A DNA stretch of 64,000 nucleotides from contig JAJOJF010000015.1 of NCBI GenBank assembly GCA_021208885.1, positions 62,001-126,000 on the forward strand. The letters run 5' to 3'. Both the position numbers and the translations under genes were made by a program. This DNA is from Burkholderiaceae bacterium (GTDB taxonomy: Bacteria > Pseudomonadota > Gammaproteobacteria > Burkholderiales > Burkholderiaceae_B). The notes beneath the pieces are model-generated. The model did no database searches, was not told where the DNA came from, and saw nothing but the letters and a program-made list of their open reading frames with translations. Below are positions 11,590 to 21,995 of the stretch, one piece after another (the stretch's first letter is position 1; each line of letters starts with the position of its first letter).

Positions 11590-14349
11590 ATGACACGCTT
11601 GAAATCGATTTCGCATTGGGTCGTGACCCTGACGTTGACCGTTCTTTTCCTGCCCGTGCAGGCGTTGAACCTGCCGCCCGGCGTAGAAAAAGTCACTGAA
11701 GTTGAAGGGATTTCGGAATACCGGATCGACAGCAATGGCTTTCGGTTTTTGTTAGCGCCAGACAATGCCAAGCCATCGGTGACCGTCAACATGACCTATC
11801 TGGTGGGTTCACGCCACGAGAACTACGGCCAGACCGGCATGGCCCACCTTCTGGAGCACATGATCTTCAAGGGGACACCGACCACTCGCAATGCTTTGGC
11901 CGAGTTTTCCAAGCGCGGGCTTCGGGCCAATGGCACCACATCAGAAGATCGCACCAATTATTTCGCCACCTTTGCAGCCAATCCCGAGACACTCGATTGG
12001 TATATCCGGTGGCAGGCTGACGCCATGATCAACTCCATCATTGCGCGTGAAGATCTCGATTCCGAGATGACCGTCGTGCGCAACGAGATGGAGCGTGGCG
12101 AAAACAGTCCCTTCCGAATGCTCTATCAAAAAACCCATGCTACTGCCTTTGAATGGCACAACTACGGCAAAAGTGTCATCGGTGCACGCTCTGACGTCGA
12201 AGGCGTGGACATTGATCAGCTTAGAGACTTCTACCGCATTTACTACCAACCGGACAATGCCGTGCTAATGGTGGCAGGCAAGTTCGACCCTCAACAAGTG
12301 GTTGACACCATTGCTGACGCCTTTGGCCCGATTCCCAAGCCAACACGAATGCTGCCTCGCGAGTACACGGTCGAGCCAGTGCAAGACGGTGAGCGGCGCA
12401 TCACGTTGCGCCGCTCTGGCGGCACACCACTAGCTGCCGCTGTATACCGCATCCCGTCAGCCGGTCACCCCGATTACCCGGCGCTTGAACTGGCCACCAT
12501 GATGCTGAGCGACACGCCCTCTGGCCGTCTTTACAAAGCACTGGTGCCCACCGAACTAGCCAGTGACGTATTTGGTTTTGCGCGCGACATGTATGGCCCA
12601 GGCACTGTCATGTTCGGTGCTGAGCTCAAGCCTGGCATGGACCCAGAAAAAGCGCTCGTGACCATGACTCAGACGCTTGAAACACTGCGAGCCGAACCTT
12701 TTACCGAAGAGGAACTCAACCGGGCTCGCAGTCAGTGGATGAACAGCTGGGATGAGCTCTACAGCAATATCCAGCGCATGGGCGTGGCCATCTCTGAGCC
12801 GATTGCCCATGGCGATTGGCGCCTGATGTTCAAGAACCGCGACCGCATCAAAGAAGTCAAGCTTCAAGATGTGCAACGCGTGGTTGACCAGTATTTCGTG
12901 GCGGCCAACCGAACCGAAGGGCTTTACATTCCCACAGAAAGCCCGGTGCGTGCGCCTGTCAAGGAACGGTTTGACATCAAGCCGCTGTTAGAAGGTTATA
13001 TCGGCGACATTCAGGCTGAGCTTGTCGAAGCATTTGACGCCACGCCGGCCAACATTGACAGGTTGACTGACCGTCGCATGCTCAACTTGCCAAGCGGTCC
13101 CGTCAAAATGGCGCTGCTCAACAAGCCTACCCGCGGGCAGCGTGTACAAGCCAATATCGTATTGCGCTTCGGAGATCTTGAGACTCTAAAGGGAAAGGCA
13201 ACAGTATCAACCGTCACGGCAGGCCTGCTCGACTATGGCACTGACACCATGACACGCCAGCAGATACGCGATCGCCTCGAAGAGTTAAACGCAGATATGG
13301 GAATCGGTGGCAATGACACCGATGTGTCGATCAATATCTCGACCACCGGTGCCAACCTGCCTGCCGTGATTGATTTAGCATTGCATGTCGTGAAGCACGC
13401 CAACTTCCCTGAAAAAGAGATCAACGAGTACATCACGCAGAGCATCACGAGCATCAAGTCCTCTATGGCTGAGCCTGGCGCATTGGCTTCGAGAGCCCTG
13501 GCCCGCTACGAGAGCCCCTGGCCTCGTGATGATGTTCGCTACGTGCCAACCTTCGAAGAAGCGATTGCCGAGCTTGAAGCCATCAAACGCAGTGATCTGG
13601 CGTCGTTTCACAACACCTTCTACGGCGGTGGCAACATCAGCGTTGCAGTCGTTGGCGCATTCGAGCCACAAGCCGTGATCGACACTGTCACCAACTCTCT
13701 GAAAGACTGGCGTCGGGCACCGAAGTTTGAACGCATCCCCTACCCCTATCAGGAGGTCAAGCCCACCTTGATGCGCATTGACACACCTGACAAAGCCAAT
13801 GCCGTGTATCTGGCCAGACTTTCTATGCCTTTGCAAGACACGGATCCCGATTACCCGGCACTTGTCATGGGCAACTACCTGCTCGGTGCCTCATCGAATT
13901 CCCGTCTTTGGATGCGCATCCGTGAAACCGACGGGCTTTCCTACGATGTCAGAAGCATGCTGTCAGCGTCGGCATTCGAACCGAGTGCTGACTGGACTTT
14001 CTCTGGCATCTTTGCGCCTCTGAGTTGGGACAAGTTTGACGCTGCATTAAATGAGGAGTTAAACCGTGCGTTGACCGAAGGCTTCACAGATGCTGAAGTT
14101 GCCGAAGGCGTGCAGTCGCTTATCAATCTGCGCGAACTGAACCGTGCTCAGGACGGCATTCTGGCCAGAAGCTGGATCAACTATCTGGATGAGAACCGAA
14201 CCTTTGCGTGGTCTGCTGAGTTCGATCAAAAACTCAGGGCGCTTGATGCACAGGCCGTCAACGCGGCTATACGCAAGTACCTAAAGCCTGAGAACCTGGT
14301 GCAGGCGTTAGCTGGAGATTTCAAGGCCAAAGAAAAGGCGGGCAATTGA
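11590..14349 (+). CDS. M16-family zinc metallopeptidase, periplasmic
   Basis: 919-residue insulinase/pitrilysin-type protease with two M16 modules in one chain. Signal peptide at 1-24 (hydrophobic VVTLTLTVLFLPVQA). Zinc motif HLLEH at 86-90 with the downstream glutamate in RNEMERGE. The second module (from about residue 500) has no zinc motif, as expected for the non-catalytic half. ATG 11590 was chosen over the upstream in-frame ATG 11491 because it places the signal peptide at the N-terminus. A strong terminator follows. Confidence 0.93.
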   Translation: MTRLKSISHWVVTLTLTVLFLPVQALNLPPGVEKVTEVEGISEYRIDSNGFRFLLAPDNAKPSVTVNMTYLVGSRHENYGQTGMAHLLEHMIFKGTPTTRNALAEFSKRGLRANGTTSEDRTNYFATFAANPETLDWYIRWQADAMINSIIAREDLDSEMTVVRNEMERGENSPFRMLYQKTHATAFEWHNYGKSVIGARSDVEGVDIDQLRDFYRIYYQPDNAVLMVAGKFDPQQVVDTIADAFGPIPKPTRMLPREYTVEPVQDGERRITLRRSGGTPLAAAVYRIPSAGHPDYPALELATMMLSDTPSGRLYKALVPTELASDVFGFARDMYGPGTVMFGAELKPGMDPEKALVTMTQTLETLRAEPFTEEELNRARSQWMNSWDELYSNIQRMGVAISEPIAHGDWRLMFKNRDRIKEVKLQDVQRVVDQYFVAANRTEGLYIPTESPVRAPVKERFDIKPLLEGYIGDIQAELVEAFDATPANIDRLTDRRMLNLPSGPVKMALLNKPTRGQRVQANIVLRFGDLETLKGKATVSTVTAGLLDYGTDTMTRQQIRDRLEELNADMGIGGNDTDVSINISTTGANLPAVIDLALHVVKHANFPEKEINEYITQSITSIKSSMAEPGALASRALARYESPWPRDDVRYVPTFEEAIAELEAIKRSDLASFHNTFYGGGNISVAVVGAFEPQAVIDTVTNSLKDWRRAPKFERIPYPYQEVKPTLMRIDTPDKANAVYLARLSMPLQDTDPDYPALVMGNYLLGASSNSRLWMRIRETDGLSYDVRSMLSASAFEPSADWTFSGIFAPLSWDKFDAALNEELNRALTEGFTDAEVAEGVQSLINLRELNRAQDGILARSWINYLDENRTFAWSAEFDQKLRALDAQAVNAAIRKYLKPENLVQALAGDFKAKEKAGN

Positions 14350-14385
14350 TCCATACCCACCCTTAAATAAATTTCCGTTGCCTGC

Positions 14386-14424
14386 AATGACGCCTGAGCC
14401 TACTTGGTTTTGGCGTCATTTTTT
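14386..14424 (+). terminator. rho-independent terminator of the M16 gene
   Basis: AATGACGCC (14386-14394) pairs with GGCGTCATT (14412-14420) across a 17-base loop, followed by TTTT. It sits 37 bases past the stop codon. Confidence 0.85.
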
Positions 14425-14543
14425 GCTACCTTAGCCTGAACAAAGGTACTGCCAACGAAGCCAAGAAGGGCCGTGCTGCAAACAAAAGACTTGGTCCAGC
14501 TAAACATCAGCGGTATAAGTCACAAAATATTCTGGAATTAGTC

Positions 14544-15769
14544 ATGACCAACACTGCCTACACCCCCATCCACGCCAGCACACACCTAAACCGTACCGGC
14601 CAAGGACGTCACTTCCTTCAGATCCCCGGCCCAAGCAACACGCCAGATCGCGTGCTTCGTGCGATCGATTTCCCGACCATCGACCATCGCGGACCTGAAT
14701 TCGGGCGCCTGGGCTTGCGAATACTCGAGGCCATTAAGCCCGTATTTGGTACCTCTAATCCAGTCATCATCTATCCAGGCTCAGGCACCGGTGCGTGGGA
14801 AGCCGCCATGGTCAACACCTTGTCGCCTGCAGACAAGGTGCTCATGGTGGAGACTGGACAGTTCGCCACGCAATGGAAGAACCTCGCACAGAAGCTGCAA
14901 CTGGTGCCCGAGTTCATCCCGGGCGATTGGCGAACTGGGGTCGATCCTGCGGATATTGAAGCCAGGTTAGGCAAGGACTCACATCACGAGATCAAAGCAG
15001 TATGCGTGGTACACAATGAAACCTCAACCGGTGTGACTTCCGATATCGCTGCAATCAGAGCGGCGATCGACGCCGCCAAACACCCTGCCCTGCTGATGGT
15101 GGACACGATCTCTGGCATCGGCAGCATTGAATACAAACACGATGAGTGGGGCGTGGATGTCACCATCGCTGGCTCACAAAAGGGCCTGATGTTGCCGCCT
15201 GGCTTGGGCTTTAACGCAGTGAGCGACAAAGCCATAGGCGCTAGCAAACACGCCAAGCTGCCCAATGCCTATTGGCGCTGGGATGAGATCATCGCTGCTA
15301 ACCGAAACGGGTTTTGGCCAACAACGCCGGCCACGAACCTGCTCTACGGCCTGGCAGAAGCTTTGGACATGCTGCACGAAGAGGGATTGCGCAACGTCTA
15401 CGCCCGTCACCAACGCCACGCTGAAGCAACTAGGCGCGCTGTGCAATCCTGGGGCCTGGAGATCCTGTGCGCCAACCCCCAACAGTTCAGCCCAGTGCTA
15501 ACAGCGGTCGTGATGCCCAAAAAGGCAGATGGCACGCACTACAACGCCGATGACTTCAGAAAACTGGTTCTGGAAAAATACAACATGTCTTTGGGCACAG
15601 GCTGGCCAAGCTGCAAGGCTGGGTGTTCCGAATCGGGCATTTGGGACACTTTAACGACCTGATGCTGCTTGGCACTTTAGCTGGCGTCGAGATGGGGTTT
15701 GCCGCTGCCGGCATCCCCCATCAGCGTGGTGGCGTACAAGCCGCCATTGATTATCTGGCGACCACTTAA
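14544..15769 (+). CDS. sgaA: serine-glyoxylate aminotransferase, one-base frameshift near the 3' end
   Basis: Class-V PLP aminotransferase that interconverts serine and glyoxylate with hydroxypyruvate and glycine. Start region [22 protein letters not shown], and PLP lysine in GSQKGLM (K213) are intact. At about base 15600 (ACAGGCTGGCC) the frame shifts: as read it ends WPSCKAGC...TT at 15662. With one base added it continues [20 protein letters not shown]...IDYLATT to TAA at 15769, about 408 residues, the normal family end. The corrected stop overlaps the dnaJ stop through TTAA, which supports the correction. Confidence 0.88.
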
Positions 15770-16887
15770 GAGAAAAACTCTTTCACCCGGTCGGTCCAGG
15801 ATTTGCTGTGCGGGGTATGACGATGCCCCCCTTCGCCCAAAGACTTCTCAAACTGGCGCAGCAAATCCTTTTGTTCATCGGTCAACTTGACTGGTGTCTC
15901 AACCAGCACATGACAATACAAATCACCAGGATAGCCAGCCCGCACACCTTTGATGCCCTTGCCACGCAACCGGAAAGTCTTGCCAGACTGAGTGCCATCA
16001 GGGATGGTGATCTCCGCTTTGCCGCTTAACGTAGGCACCTGAATGTCGCCGCCTAGGGCAGCGGTGGTGAACGGAATCGTCAACTCACAGTGCAAATCGT
16101 CGCCATCTCGCTGAAAAATCTTGTGCGGCTTAATGTGTATTTCCACAAAAAGATCACCCGCAGGCCCACCATTAACACCCGGCTCACCGTTTCCGGCCGA
16201 ACGAATGCGCATGCCGTCATCAATGCCTGCCGGAATCTTGACCTGCAGGGTTTTGTTCTTACGCACACGACCAACGCCATCGCATGCCTTGCAAGGATCA
16301 GTAATTTCCTGACCAGTGCCATGGCAAGTCGGGCACGTCTGCTGTACGCTAAAAAATCCTTGCTGCATGCGTACCGCCCCCGCACCGCCACAAGTTCGAC
16401 AAGTAGTCGGCGACGTGCCAGGCTTGGCTCCTGAGCCACTACAAGTCTCGCAAGTCTCCCAGCTTGGCACCCTAATCTCGGTTTCAAACCCGTTGGCAGC
16501 TTGTTCAAGCGTGACATCCATGGCGTACTTCAGATCGGCACCACGATAAACTTGCGGCCCACCGCCACCTCGACGTGCCCCACCAAAAATTTCACCGAAG
16601 ATGTCACCAAAGGCATCAGCGAATCCTGCTCCACCAGCACCACCCATTCCCGCAGCGTTGGGATCCACGCCAGCATGCCCGAAACGATCGTAGGCTGCGC
16701 GTTTTTCTGGGTCAGACAGTACTTCGTACGCCTCTTTGGCTGCTTTGAATTTATCCTCAGCTTCCTTGCTGTCAGGATTACGGTCCGGATGCCATTTCAT
16801 CGCAAGCTTGCGATAGGCCTTCTTGATCTCGTCATCCGAGGCGTTTTTAGCAACGCCGAGCACTTCGTAAAAATCTTTCTTTGCCAT
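15766..16887 (-). CDS. dnaJ: chaperone protein DnaJ
   Basis: Hsp40 co-chaperone that delivers substrates to DnaK and stimulates its ATPase; 373 residues. J domain at 1-70 with the HPD tripeptide (KWHPDRNPD), Gly/Phe-rich linker ([20 protein letters not shown]), four zinc-finger repeats [32 protein letters not shown], then the C-terminal substrate domains. It lies 100 bases behind dnaK, separated by a strong hairpin, and ends in a 4-base overlap with the convergent aminotransferase. Confidence 0.98.
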   Translation of the reverse strand: MAKKDFYEVLGVAKNASDDEIKKAYRKLAMKWHPDRNPDSKEAEDKFKAAKEAYEVLSDPEKRAAYDRFGHAGVDPNAAGMGGAGGAGFADAFGDIFGEIFGGARRGGGGPQVYRGADLKYAMDVTLEQAANGFETEIRVPSWETCETCSGSGAKPGTSPTTCRTCGGAGAVRMQQGFFSVQQTCPTCHGTGQEITDPCKACDGVGRVRKNKTLQVKIPAGIDDGMRIRSAGNGEPGVNGGPAGDLFVEIHIKPHKIFQRDGDDLHCELTIPFTTAALGGDIQVPTLSGKAEITIPDGTQSGKTFRLRGKGIKGVRAGYPGDLYCHVLVETPVKLTDEQKDLLRQFEKSLGEGGHRHTPHSKSWTDRVKEFFS

Positions 16888-16915
16888 GATTGTGCTTCAA
16901 GGGTTATTCGTGACC

Positions 16916-16950
16916 GCGCCCGACAACCCACTAAATGAGCTGTCGGGCGC
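16916..16950 (-). other. dnaK-dnaJ intergenic hairpin
   Basis: GCGCCCGACA (16916-16925) pairs perfectly with TGTCGGGCGC (16941-16950) across a 15-base loop; no T run follows on the minus strand. This fits an RNA-processing or stability hairpin, or partial attenuation, lowering dnaJ relative to dnaK. Confidence 0.55.
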
Positions 16951-16987
16951 TAAGCCAAAGGCTTAAAGATTAATGCCTGTTCGCCAA

Positions 16988-18910
16988 TCAGTCACGCTTG
17001 ACTTCTTTAAAGTCGGCGTCCACCACATCCTCATCGGCTGGCTTGGCGCCGGCATCTTGCGCTTGGCCACCTGCTGCCTGAGACTGCATGTTCGCATACA
17101 TCTTTTCACCAAGCTTTTGCGACGCTTTTGACAGCGCCTCAACCTTGCTGTCAAGTTCGGCCTTGTCAGCGTTTTTCTTTAAAGCCTCTTCAAGCTCTGT
17201 CGCGGCTGCTTCAATGGCTTCTTTTTCGCTGGCTTCAATCTTGTCGCCATGCTCAGCCAATGACTTGCGGGTGGCGTGCACCAACGCATCAGCGGCGTTG
17301 CGAGTTTGAGCCAGTTCGGCCAGGCGGTGGTCTTCCGCCGCATTGGCTTCCGCGTCCTTGACCATGCGTTCGATCTCTTGCTCGGTCAAGCCAGAGTTGG
17401 CCTTGATCGTGATTTTGTTTTCCTTGCCAGTGCCCTTGTCTTTGGCTGACACATGCACAATGCCGTTGGCGTCAATGTCAAACGTCACCTCAATCTGCGG
17501 CACACCACGCGGTGCGGGTGGAATCCCCTCAAGGTTAAACTCACCCAACATCTTGTTGCCAGAAGCAATCTCACGCTCGCCCTGGAATACCTTAATCGTA
17601 ACCGCGGGCTGATTGTCATCAGCCGTGGAGAAGGTCTGCGAGAACCGGGTCGGAATGGTCGTGTTCTTGGCGATCATCTTGGTCATCACGCCGCCTAGCG
17701 TCTCGATGCCTAGCGACAGCGGCGTGACGTCGAGCAGGAGCACATCCTTACGGTCACCAGACAAGACCGACCCCTGAATCGCCGCACCTGCAGCCACGGC
17801 CTCATCGGGGTTTACGTCTTTGCGTGGATCACGACCAAAGAACTCTTTGACCTTTTCCTGAACCTTGGGCATGCGAGTCATGCCACCGACCAGAATCACG
17901 TCATCGATCTCACCTACTTTCACACCGGCATCCTTGATGGCCGTGCGGCAAGGCTCAATCGTGCGTTCAATCAGATCTTCGACGAGCGACTCAAGCTTGG
18001 CACGCGTGATTTTGAGGTTCAAGTGCTTGGGACCCGAAGCATCGGCGGTGATGTAAGGCAGGTTCAACTCGGTCTGCTGACTGGAAGAAAGCTCAATCTT
18101 GGCCTTTTCAGCTGCCTCTTTCAGACGCTGCAAAGCAAGCACATCTTTGGAAAGATCAACACCCTGTTCTTTCTTGAACTCGGTGATCACGTAATCGATG
18201 ATGCGCTGGTCAAAGTCCTCACCACCCAAGAAGGTGTCACCGTTGGTTGAGAGCACTTCAAATTGCTTTTCACCATCAACGTCGGCGATTTCAATAATCG
18301 AGATATCAAACGTTCCGCCACCCAAGTCATAGACAGCGATTTTGCGATCACCGCGATCAGACTTGTCCATGCCAAAGGCAAGAGCAGCTGCAGTGGGCTC
18401 GTTGATAATGCGCTTGACATCAAGACCTGCGATGCGACCGGCATCTTTGGTGGCCTGACGCTGGCTGTCGTTAAAGTAAGCCGGCACGGTAATCACTGCC
18501 TCAGTGACTGGCTCACCGAGATAGTCTTCGGCGGTTTTTTTCATCTTGCGCAGAATATCCGCGGACACCTGAGCAGGCGCTAGGGGCTTGCCCTGTGCTT
18601 CGACCCAAGCATCACCGTTGTCAGCCGCCACAATCTTGTAGGGCATAAGGTCAACGTCTTTTTTGACGGCGTCTTCGCTGAACTTGCGACCAATCAAACG
18701 CTTGACAGCGTAGAGGGTGTTTTTGGGGTTGGTGACAGCCTGACGCTTGGCAGGTGCGCCTACGAGCGTTTCGCCATCTTCCATGTAGGCCACGATCGAG
18801 GGCGTAGTGCGGGTACCTTCAGCGTTTTCAATAATTTTGGCTTTGCCGCCTTCCACAACAGCCACACAGCTATTGGTGGTGCCAAGGTCAATGCCGATAA
18901 TTTTGCTCAT
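16988..18910 (-). CDS. dnaK: molecular chaperone DnaK (Hsp70)
   Basis: 640-residue ATP-dependent chaperone. Seen: [13 protein letters not shown] at the start, the phosphate-2 motif [10 protein letters not shown], nucleotide loop [11 protein letters not shown], substrate domain from about residue 390 ([16 protein letters not shown]), and the conserved acidic tail ending [12 protein letters not shown]. Preceded by a near-consensus sigma-32 promoter. Order grpE-dnaK-dnaJ on one strand. Confidence 0.99.
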   Translation of the reverse strand: MSKIIGIDLGTTNSCVAVVEGGKAKIIENAEGTRTTPSIVAYMEDGETLVGAPAKRQAVTNPKNTLYAVKRLIGRKFSEDAVKKDVDLMPYKIVAADNGDAWVEAQGKPLAPAQVSADILRKMKKTAEDYLGEPVTEAVITVPAYFNDSQRQATKDAGRIAGLDVKRIINEPTAAALAFGMDKSDRGDRKIAVYDLGGGTFDISIIEIADVDGEKQFEVLSTNGDTFLGGEDFDQRIIDYVITEFKKEQGVDLSKDVLALQRLKEAAEKAKIELSSSQQTELNLPYITADASGPKHLNLKITRAKLESLVEDLIERTIEPCRTAIKDAGVKVGEIDDVILVGGMTRMPKVQEKVKEFFGRDPRKDVNPDEAVAAGAAIQGSVLSGDRKDVLLLDVTPLSLGIETLGGVMTKMIAKNTTIPTRFSQTFSTADDNQPAVTIKVFQGEREIASGNKMLGEFNLEGIPPAPRGVPQIEVTFDIDANGIVHVSAKDKGTGKENKITIKANSGLTEQEIERMVKDAEANAAEDHRLAELAQTRNAADALVHATRKSLAEHGDKIEASEKEAIEAAATELEEALKKNADKAELDSKVEALSKASQKLGEKMYANMQSQAAGGQAQDAGAKPADEDVVDADFKEVKRD

Positions 18911-18985
18911 GTTTTTTTACCTTTGATGTTTATTTGTTCAACCTGCCCGGCATGGCCGGACCAACCATTAATTCCGATGCACTGA

Positions 18986-19013
18986 ATATGGGGTTATCCG
19001 GCTATGTTTCAAG
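18986..19013 (-). promoter_or_regulatory. sigma-32 heat-shock promoter of dnaK
   Basis: On the minus strand, CTTGAAA (-35) and CCCCATAT (-10) lie 13 bases apart, an excellent match to the heat-shock sigma-32 consensus. The dnaK ATG is 75 bases downstream, with GGTAAAAAAAC before it. Confidence 0.88.
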
Positions 19014-19114
19014 AGTCTGGAACTGAATTTAGAAACCGATCAGAGATCCAGCAAACATCCTAGAACCCTTATTAAAAAACCGATCCAACCATTTGTTATG
19101 AAAGGTTTTTAAGA

Positions 19115-19669
19115 TTAGCTTGCGACCGTCACGAGTGCCGGACGCAGCACCCGATCAGCAATCAAATATCCCTTTTGCAGCACTGCCACCACCGTATTGG
19201 CATCTTGCTCGGCCGGCACCGTGGCAATCGCCTGATGGTGATGAGGGTCGAACTTCTCACCAGCGGCAGGCGCAATTTCAGTCAAGTGGTTGCGCTCAAA
19301 CGCCGCTGCGAGCTGCTTTAGCGTGGTTTGAATCCCGGCCCTCATGTCATCGGCGCTCTGATCGGCTTGCGCTAAAGCAGCCTCAAGGCTGTCCTTGACC
19401 GGCACCAACCCCTCAGCAAAGGACTCAATGCCAAACTTGCGTGCCTTGGCGACCTCTTCCTGGGCGCGCCGACGAACGTTTTCCATTTCCGCCTGAGCTC
19501 TGAGCAAGTTGTCGTAGTGCTCCTGCACCTGCGCCTGAGCAGCCGCAAGAGCCTGCTGCAAGGTTTCGACAGGGTCGACAGGGCCCTCAGTTTGCTCCGA
19601 CTGAGCCCGATCTTGCGTTTGCTCTTGCGCTTGCCCCTCAGGACGCTGCGGATCCGTATTTTCGGTCAT
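19115..19669 (-). CDS. grpE: nucleotide exchange factor GrpE
   Basis: 184-residue DnaK partner that releases ADP. A Gln/Glu-rich N-terminus (to about residue 35) leads into a long coiled coil (about 36-95), then the beta-domain with [11 protein letters not shown] and [21 protein letters not shown], the family's C-terminal signature. It has its own sigma-32 promoter; a 204-base gap holding the dnaK promoter separates it from dnaK. Confidence 0.97.
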   Translation of the reverse strand: MTENTDPQRPEGQAQEQTQDRAQSEQTEGPVDPVETLQQALAAAQAQVQEHYDNLLRAQAEMENVRRRAQEEVAKARKFGIESFAEGLVPVKDSLEAALAQADQSADDMRAGIQTTLKQLAAAFERNHLTEIAPAAGEKFDPHHHQAIATVPAEQDANTVVAVLQKGYLIADRVLRPALVTVAS

Positions 19670-19708
19670 TCCAGATACTCCAACATGTAATTAAGCCGAT
19701 GCCAGAGC

Positions 19709-19736
19709 ATATGGGGGCTTATGCCCGAACTTCAAG
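19709..19736 (-). promoter_or_regulatory. sigma-32 heat-shock promoter of grpE
   Basis: CTTGAA (-35) and CCCCATAT (-10) on the minus strand, 14 bases apart, about 40 bases before the grpE start. It is nearly identical to the dnaK promoter. Confidence 0.88.
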
Positions 19737-19768
19737 TCACCGATTGATATGAGGACACTCGATCCGCC

Positions 19769-20854
19769 TCATGTCTCTGGACGCGAGGGCCAGCCCGATA
19801 TCTCTCGCTCAACCAAATCGGTTAGCGAATCAAGCCAGGGCTCATCATCATTTAGGCAGGCAATGTAGTTAAAACTCTCGCCGCCTGCGTTCATGAATGT
19901 CTCTCTCACCTCAATGCTGATTTCCTCAAGCGTCTCCAGACAGTCAGCCACAAATCCCGGACAGACCACATCCACTCGAGTGACACCCGATTTCGCCAGG
20001 GTCTGCATGGTGGGCTCGGTATAAGGTTGCAGCCAGGCCGCTGGTCCGAATCGGCTCTGGAACGTCACAAGGTAATCATCATCTGCCAATCCTAGCTTGG
20101 CTGCCAGTGCGGCCGCGGTCTCATAGCTGTCGCGACAGTACGGATCTCCTAACTTGGTACAGCGCTGCGGCAACCCATGAAAGCTCATCACCAGTTTTTG
20201 TGGCTTGCCATGTTCGGCCCAATGTGCCCCAATCTTGTCGGCCAACGGGTCGATGTAGAGCGGATCTACATGGAATCGTTTCACAAACCGCATGGCAGGC
20301 TGGTTTCGCATATGCGACGCCACACGGGTGACCTCATCAATCACGGTGGCGGTGGTGCTTGACGAGTACTGCGGGTACAGTGGCACTGTCAGTATGTGCT
20401 CACAGCCCGCATCGCGCAGCTGCAGCATTGCATGACGAATGCTCGGTTTGCCATACCGCATACCGACCGCTACTTCAACCTCCATACCGCGCGCTTTCAA
20501 GCGCTCACTGACGCCTGCAGCCTGACGCTCGGTGTAGACCAGAAGCGGCGAGCCCCCATCCATCCAGATGCCCTCGTAGCGGTGCACGAGCTTCTTGGGG
20601 CGCGCCAAGAGGATCGGGCCATTGAGAATTGGCCACCAGACAAGCTTGGGAATCTCGATAACGCGGGGATCAGACAAAAACTCACGCAAGTACCGACGAA
20701 TCGCAGGCGCCGTGGGCTCGTCTGGTGTGCCCAGATTGACCAACAACACACCCACCTTGCCGACTTTGAACGGCGCTGGCCAAACTTTTAGCCGGGTTGG
20801 TGCGGGCTCTGGCCAATAACGGCCACGTGGTTCAGGTGCTTCAGCTGCAGACAA
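19769..20854 (-). CDS. hemH: ferrochelatase
   Basis: Inserts Fe2+ into protoporphyrin IX, the last step of haem synthesis; 361 residues. Seen: VGVLLVNLGTPDEPT, RYLREFLSDPRVIE, the catalytic histidine in SFHGLPQRC, and the C-terminal glutamate region ETLEEISIE. The frame starts with TTG at 20854, supported by AGAGG five bases upstream and no nearby ATG. It sits 55 bases behind hrcA and is probably co-transcribed with it. Confidence 0.96.
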   Translation of the reverse strand: MSAAEAPEPRGRYWPEPAPTRLKVWPAPFKVGKVGVLLVNLGTPDEPTAPAIRRYLREFLSDPRVIEIPKLVWWPILNGPILLARPKKLVHRYEGIWMDGGSPLLVYTERQAAGVSERLKARGMEVEVAVGMRYGKPSIRHAMLQLRDAGCEHILTVPLYPQYSSSTTATVIDEVTRVASHMRNQPAMRFVKRFHVDPLYIDPLADKIGAHWAEHGKPQKLVMSFHGLPQRCTKLGDPYCRDSYETAAALAAKLGLADDDYLVTFQSRFGPAAWLQPYTEPTMQTLAKSGVTRVDVVCPGFVADCLETLEEISIEVRETFMNAGGESFNYIACLNDDEPWLDSLTDLVEREISGWPSRPET

Positions 20855-20909
20855 AATGACCTCTCAAATCCGTAAATACCTAGTTCTCAGACCCAGCCTA
20901 GCGGACTGA

Positions 20910-21926
20910 CTAACGCTCGCTGCCAGTGTGGCTAAGTGCATTGGACAACAGCCGAGATGTGATGTCCACAATAGGAATCACCCGCTCGTATGCCATGCGA
21001 GTCGGTCCGATCACGCCTAGCGTACCGACGACTTTGCCGTTCACGCCATAGGGAGCTGCGACCACCGACAAATCTTCCATGGGCATCAAAGATGAGTCAC
21101 CGCCAATATAGATTTGTACACCCTGCGCGCGACTTGAAGCGTCAAGCAACTGCAAAAGGTCGGTCTTTTTCTCAAAGAGCGCAAATGTTCGGCGCAACCG
21201 CTCCATATCTGAGGCAAGCTCGGTAATATCGAGCAGCCTCGTTTCACCCGAGATCACCACGCTTTCGGCTTCATCCGAAGGTTCTGCGCCCGCATCGACA
21301 GCTGCCTGCATCAGGCGCGACATGTCTTCGCGCAAGCGCTCGAGCTCCTTGGCGAGCGCTTGGCGCACCTCCGAAAACGGCTTGCCCGCAAAGTGCTGGT
21401 TAAAGAAGTTGCCTGCTTCGGTCAACTCCGCGCTTGAATACTCGCGTGACATGAACAAAATCCGGTTTTGCACGTCGCCGTCCGGGGTGACGATAATCAG
21501 AAGCACCCGCTTGTCTGACAGCTTGATGAACTCCACATGCTCAAAGACCTGGCTGCGCTTGGGCGTGAGCACCACGCCGGCAAATTGCGTCATATTTGAG
21601 AGCAAAGAAGCGGCTGCTGTGACGGCGCGACTCGGGTCGGCGGTAGGCAGCAAGCTTTTGATTTGCTCGGCTGGCAGCAGCTCGAATGGCTGCGTAGCCA
21701 GAATACTGTCAACAAACAGCCTGTAGCCTTTGGGCGTCGGGACACGGCCAGCTGATGTGTGTGGGCTATGAATCAGGCCGGCATCCTCGAGATCAGCCAT
21801 TACATTGCGGATAGTCGCAGGCGACAGGTCAAAAATCTTTGACAATGTGCGCGACCCAACCGGCTGACCGTCGGCAATGTACCGTTCGATCAGCGCTTTT
21901 AGCAGAGACTGGGCACGATCATCCAT
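20910..21926 (-). CDS. hrcA: heat-inducible transcription repressor HrcA
   Basis: 338-residue repressor that normally binds CIRCE operators upstream of groESL and other chaperone genes. N-terminal winged helix ([36 protein letters not shown]) and C-terminal GAF-like dimer domain ([15 protein letters not shown]). I found no CIRCE repeat upstream of dnaK, grpE or hrcA here, so its target is probably groESL elsewhere. Divergent from nadK. Confidence 0.96.
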   Translation of the reverse strand: MDDRAQSLLKALIERYIADGQPVGSRTLSKIFDLSPATIRNVMADLEDAGLIHSPHTSAGRVPTPKGYRLFVDSILATQPFELLPAEQIKSLLPTADPSRAVTAAASLLSNMTQFAGVVLTPKRSQVFEHVEFIKLSDKRVLLIIVTPDGDVQNRILFMSREYSSAELTEAGNFFNQHFAGKPFSEVRQALAKELERLREDMSRLMQAAVDAGAEPSDEAESVVISGETRLLDITELASDMERLRRTFALFEKKTDLLQLLDASSRAQGVQIYIGGDSSLMPMEDLSVVAAPYGVNGKVVGTLGVIGPTRMAYERVIPIVDITSRLLSNALSHTGSER

Positions 21927-21995
21927 GTTGCACTCGATTAAAGCTGAATCAAACCTATAATCATCCGGAAGATTAACTCACAAGTCGATGCTTGC

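Noticed and set aside
20910-21995. CIRCE operator near hrcA
   Set aside because: Only a GAGTGC half-site is seen before the hrcA ATG; the matching TTAGCACTC half is absent.
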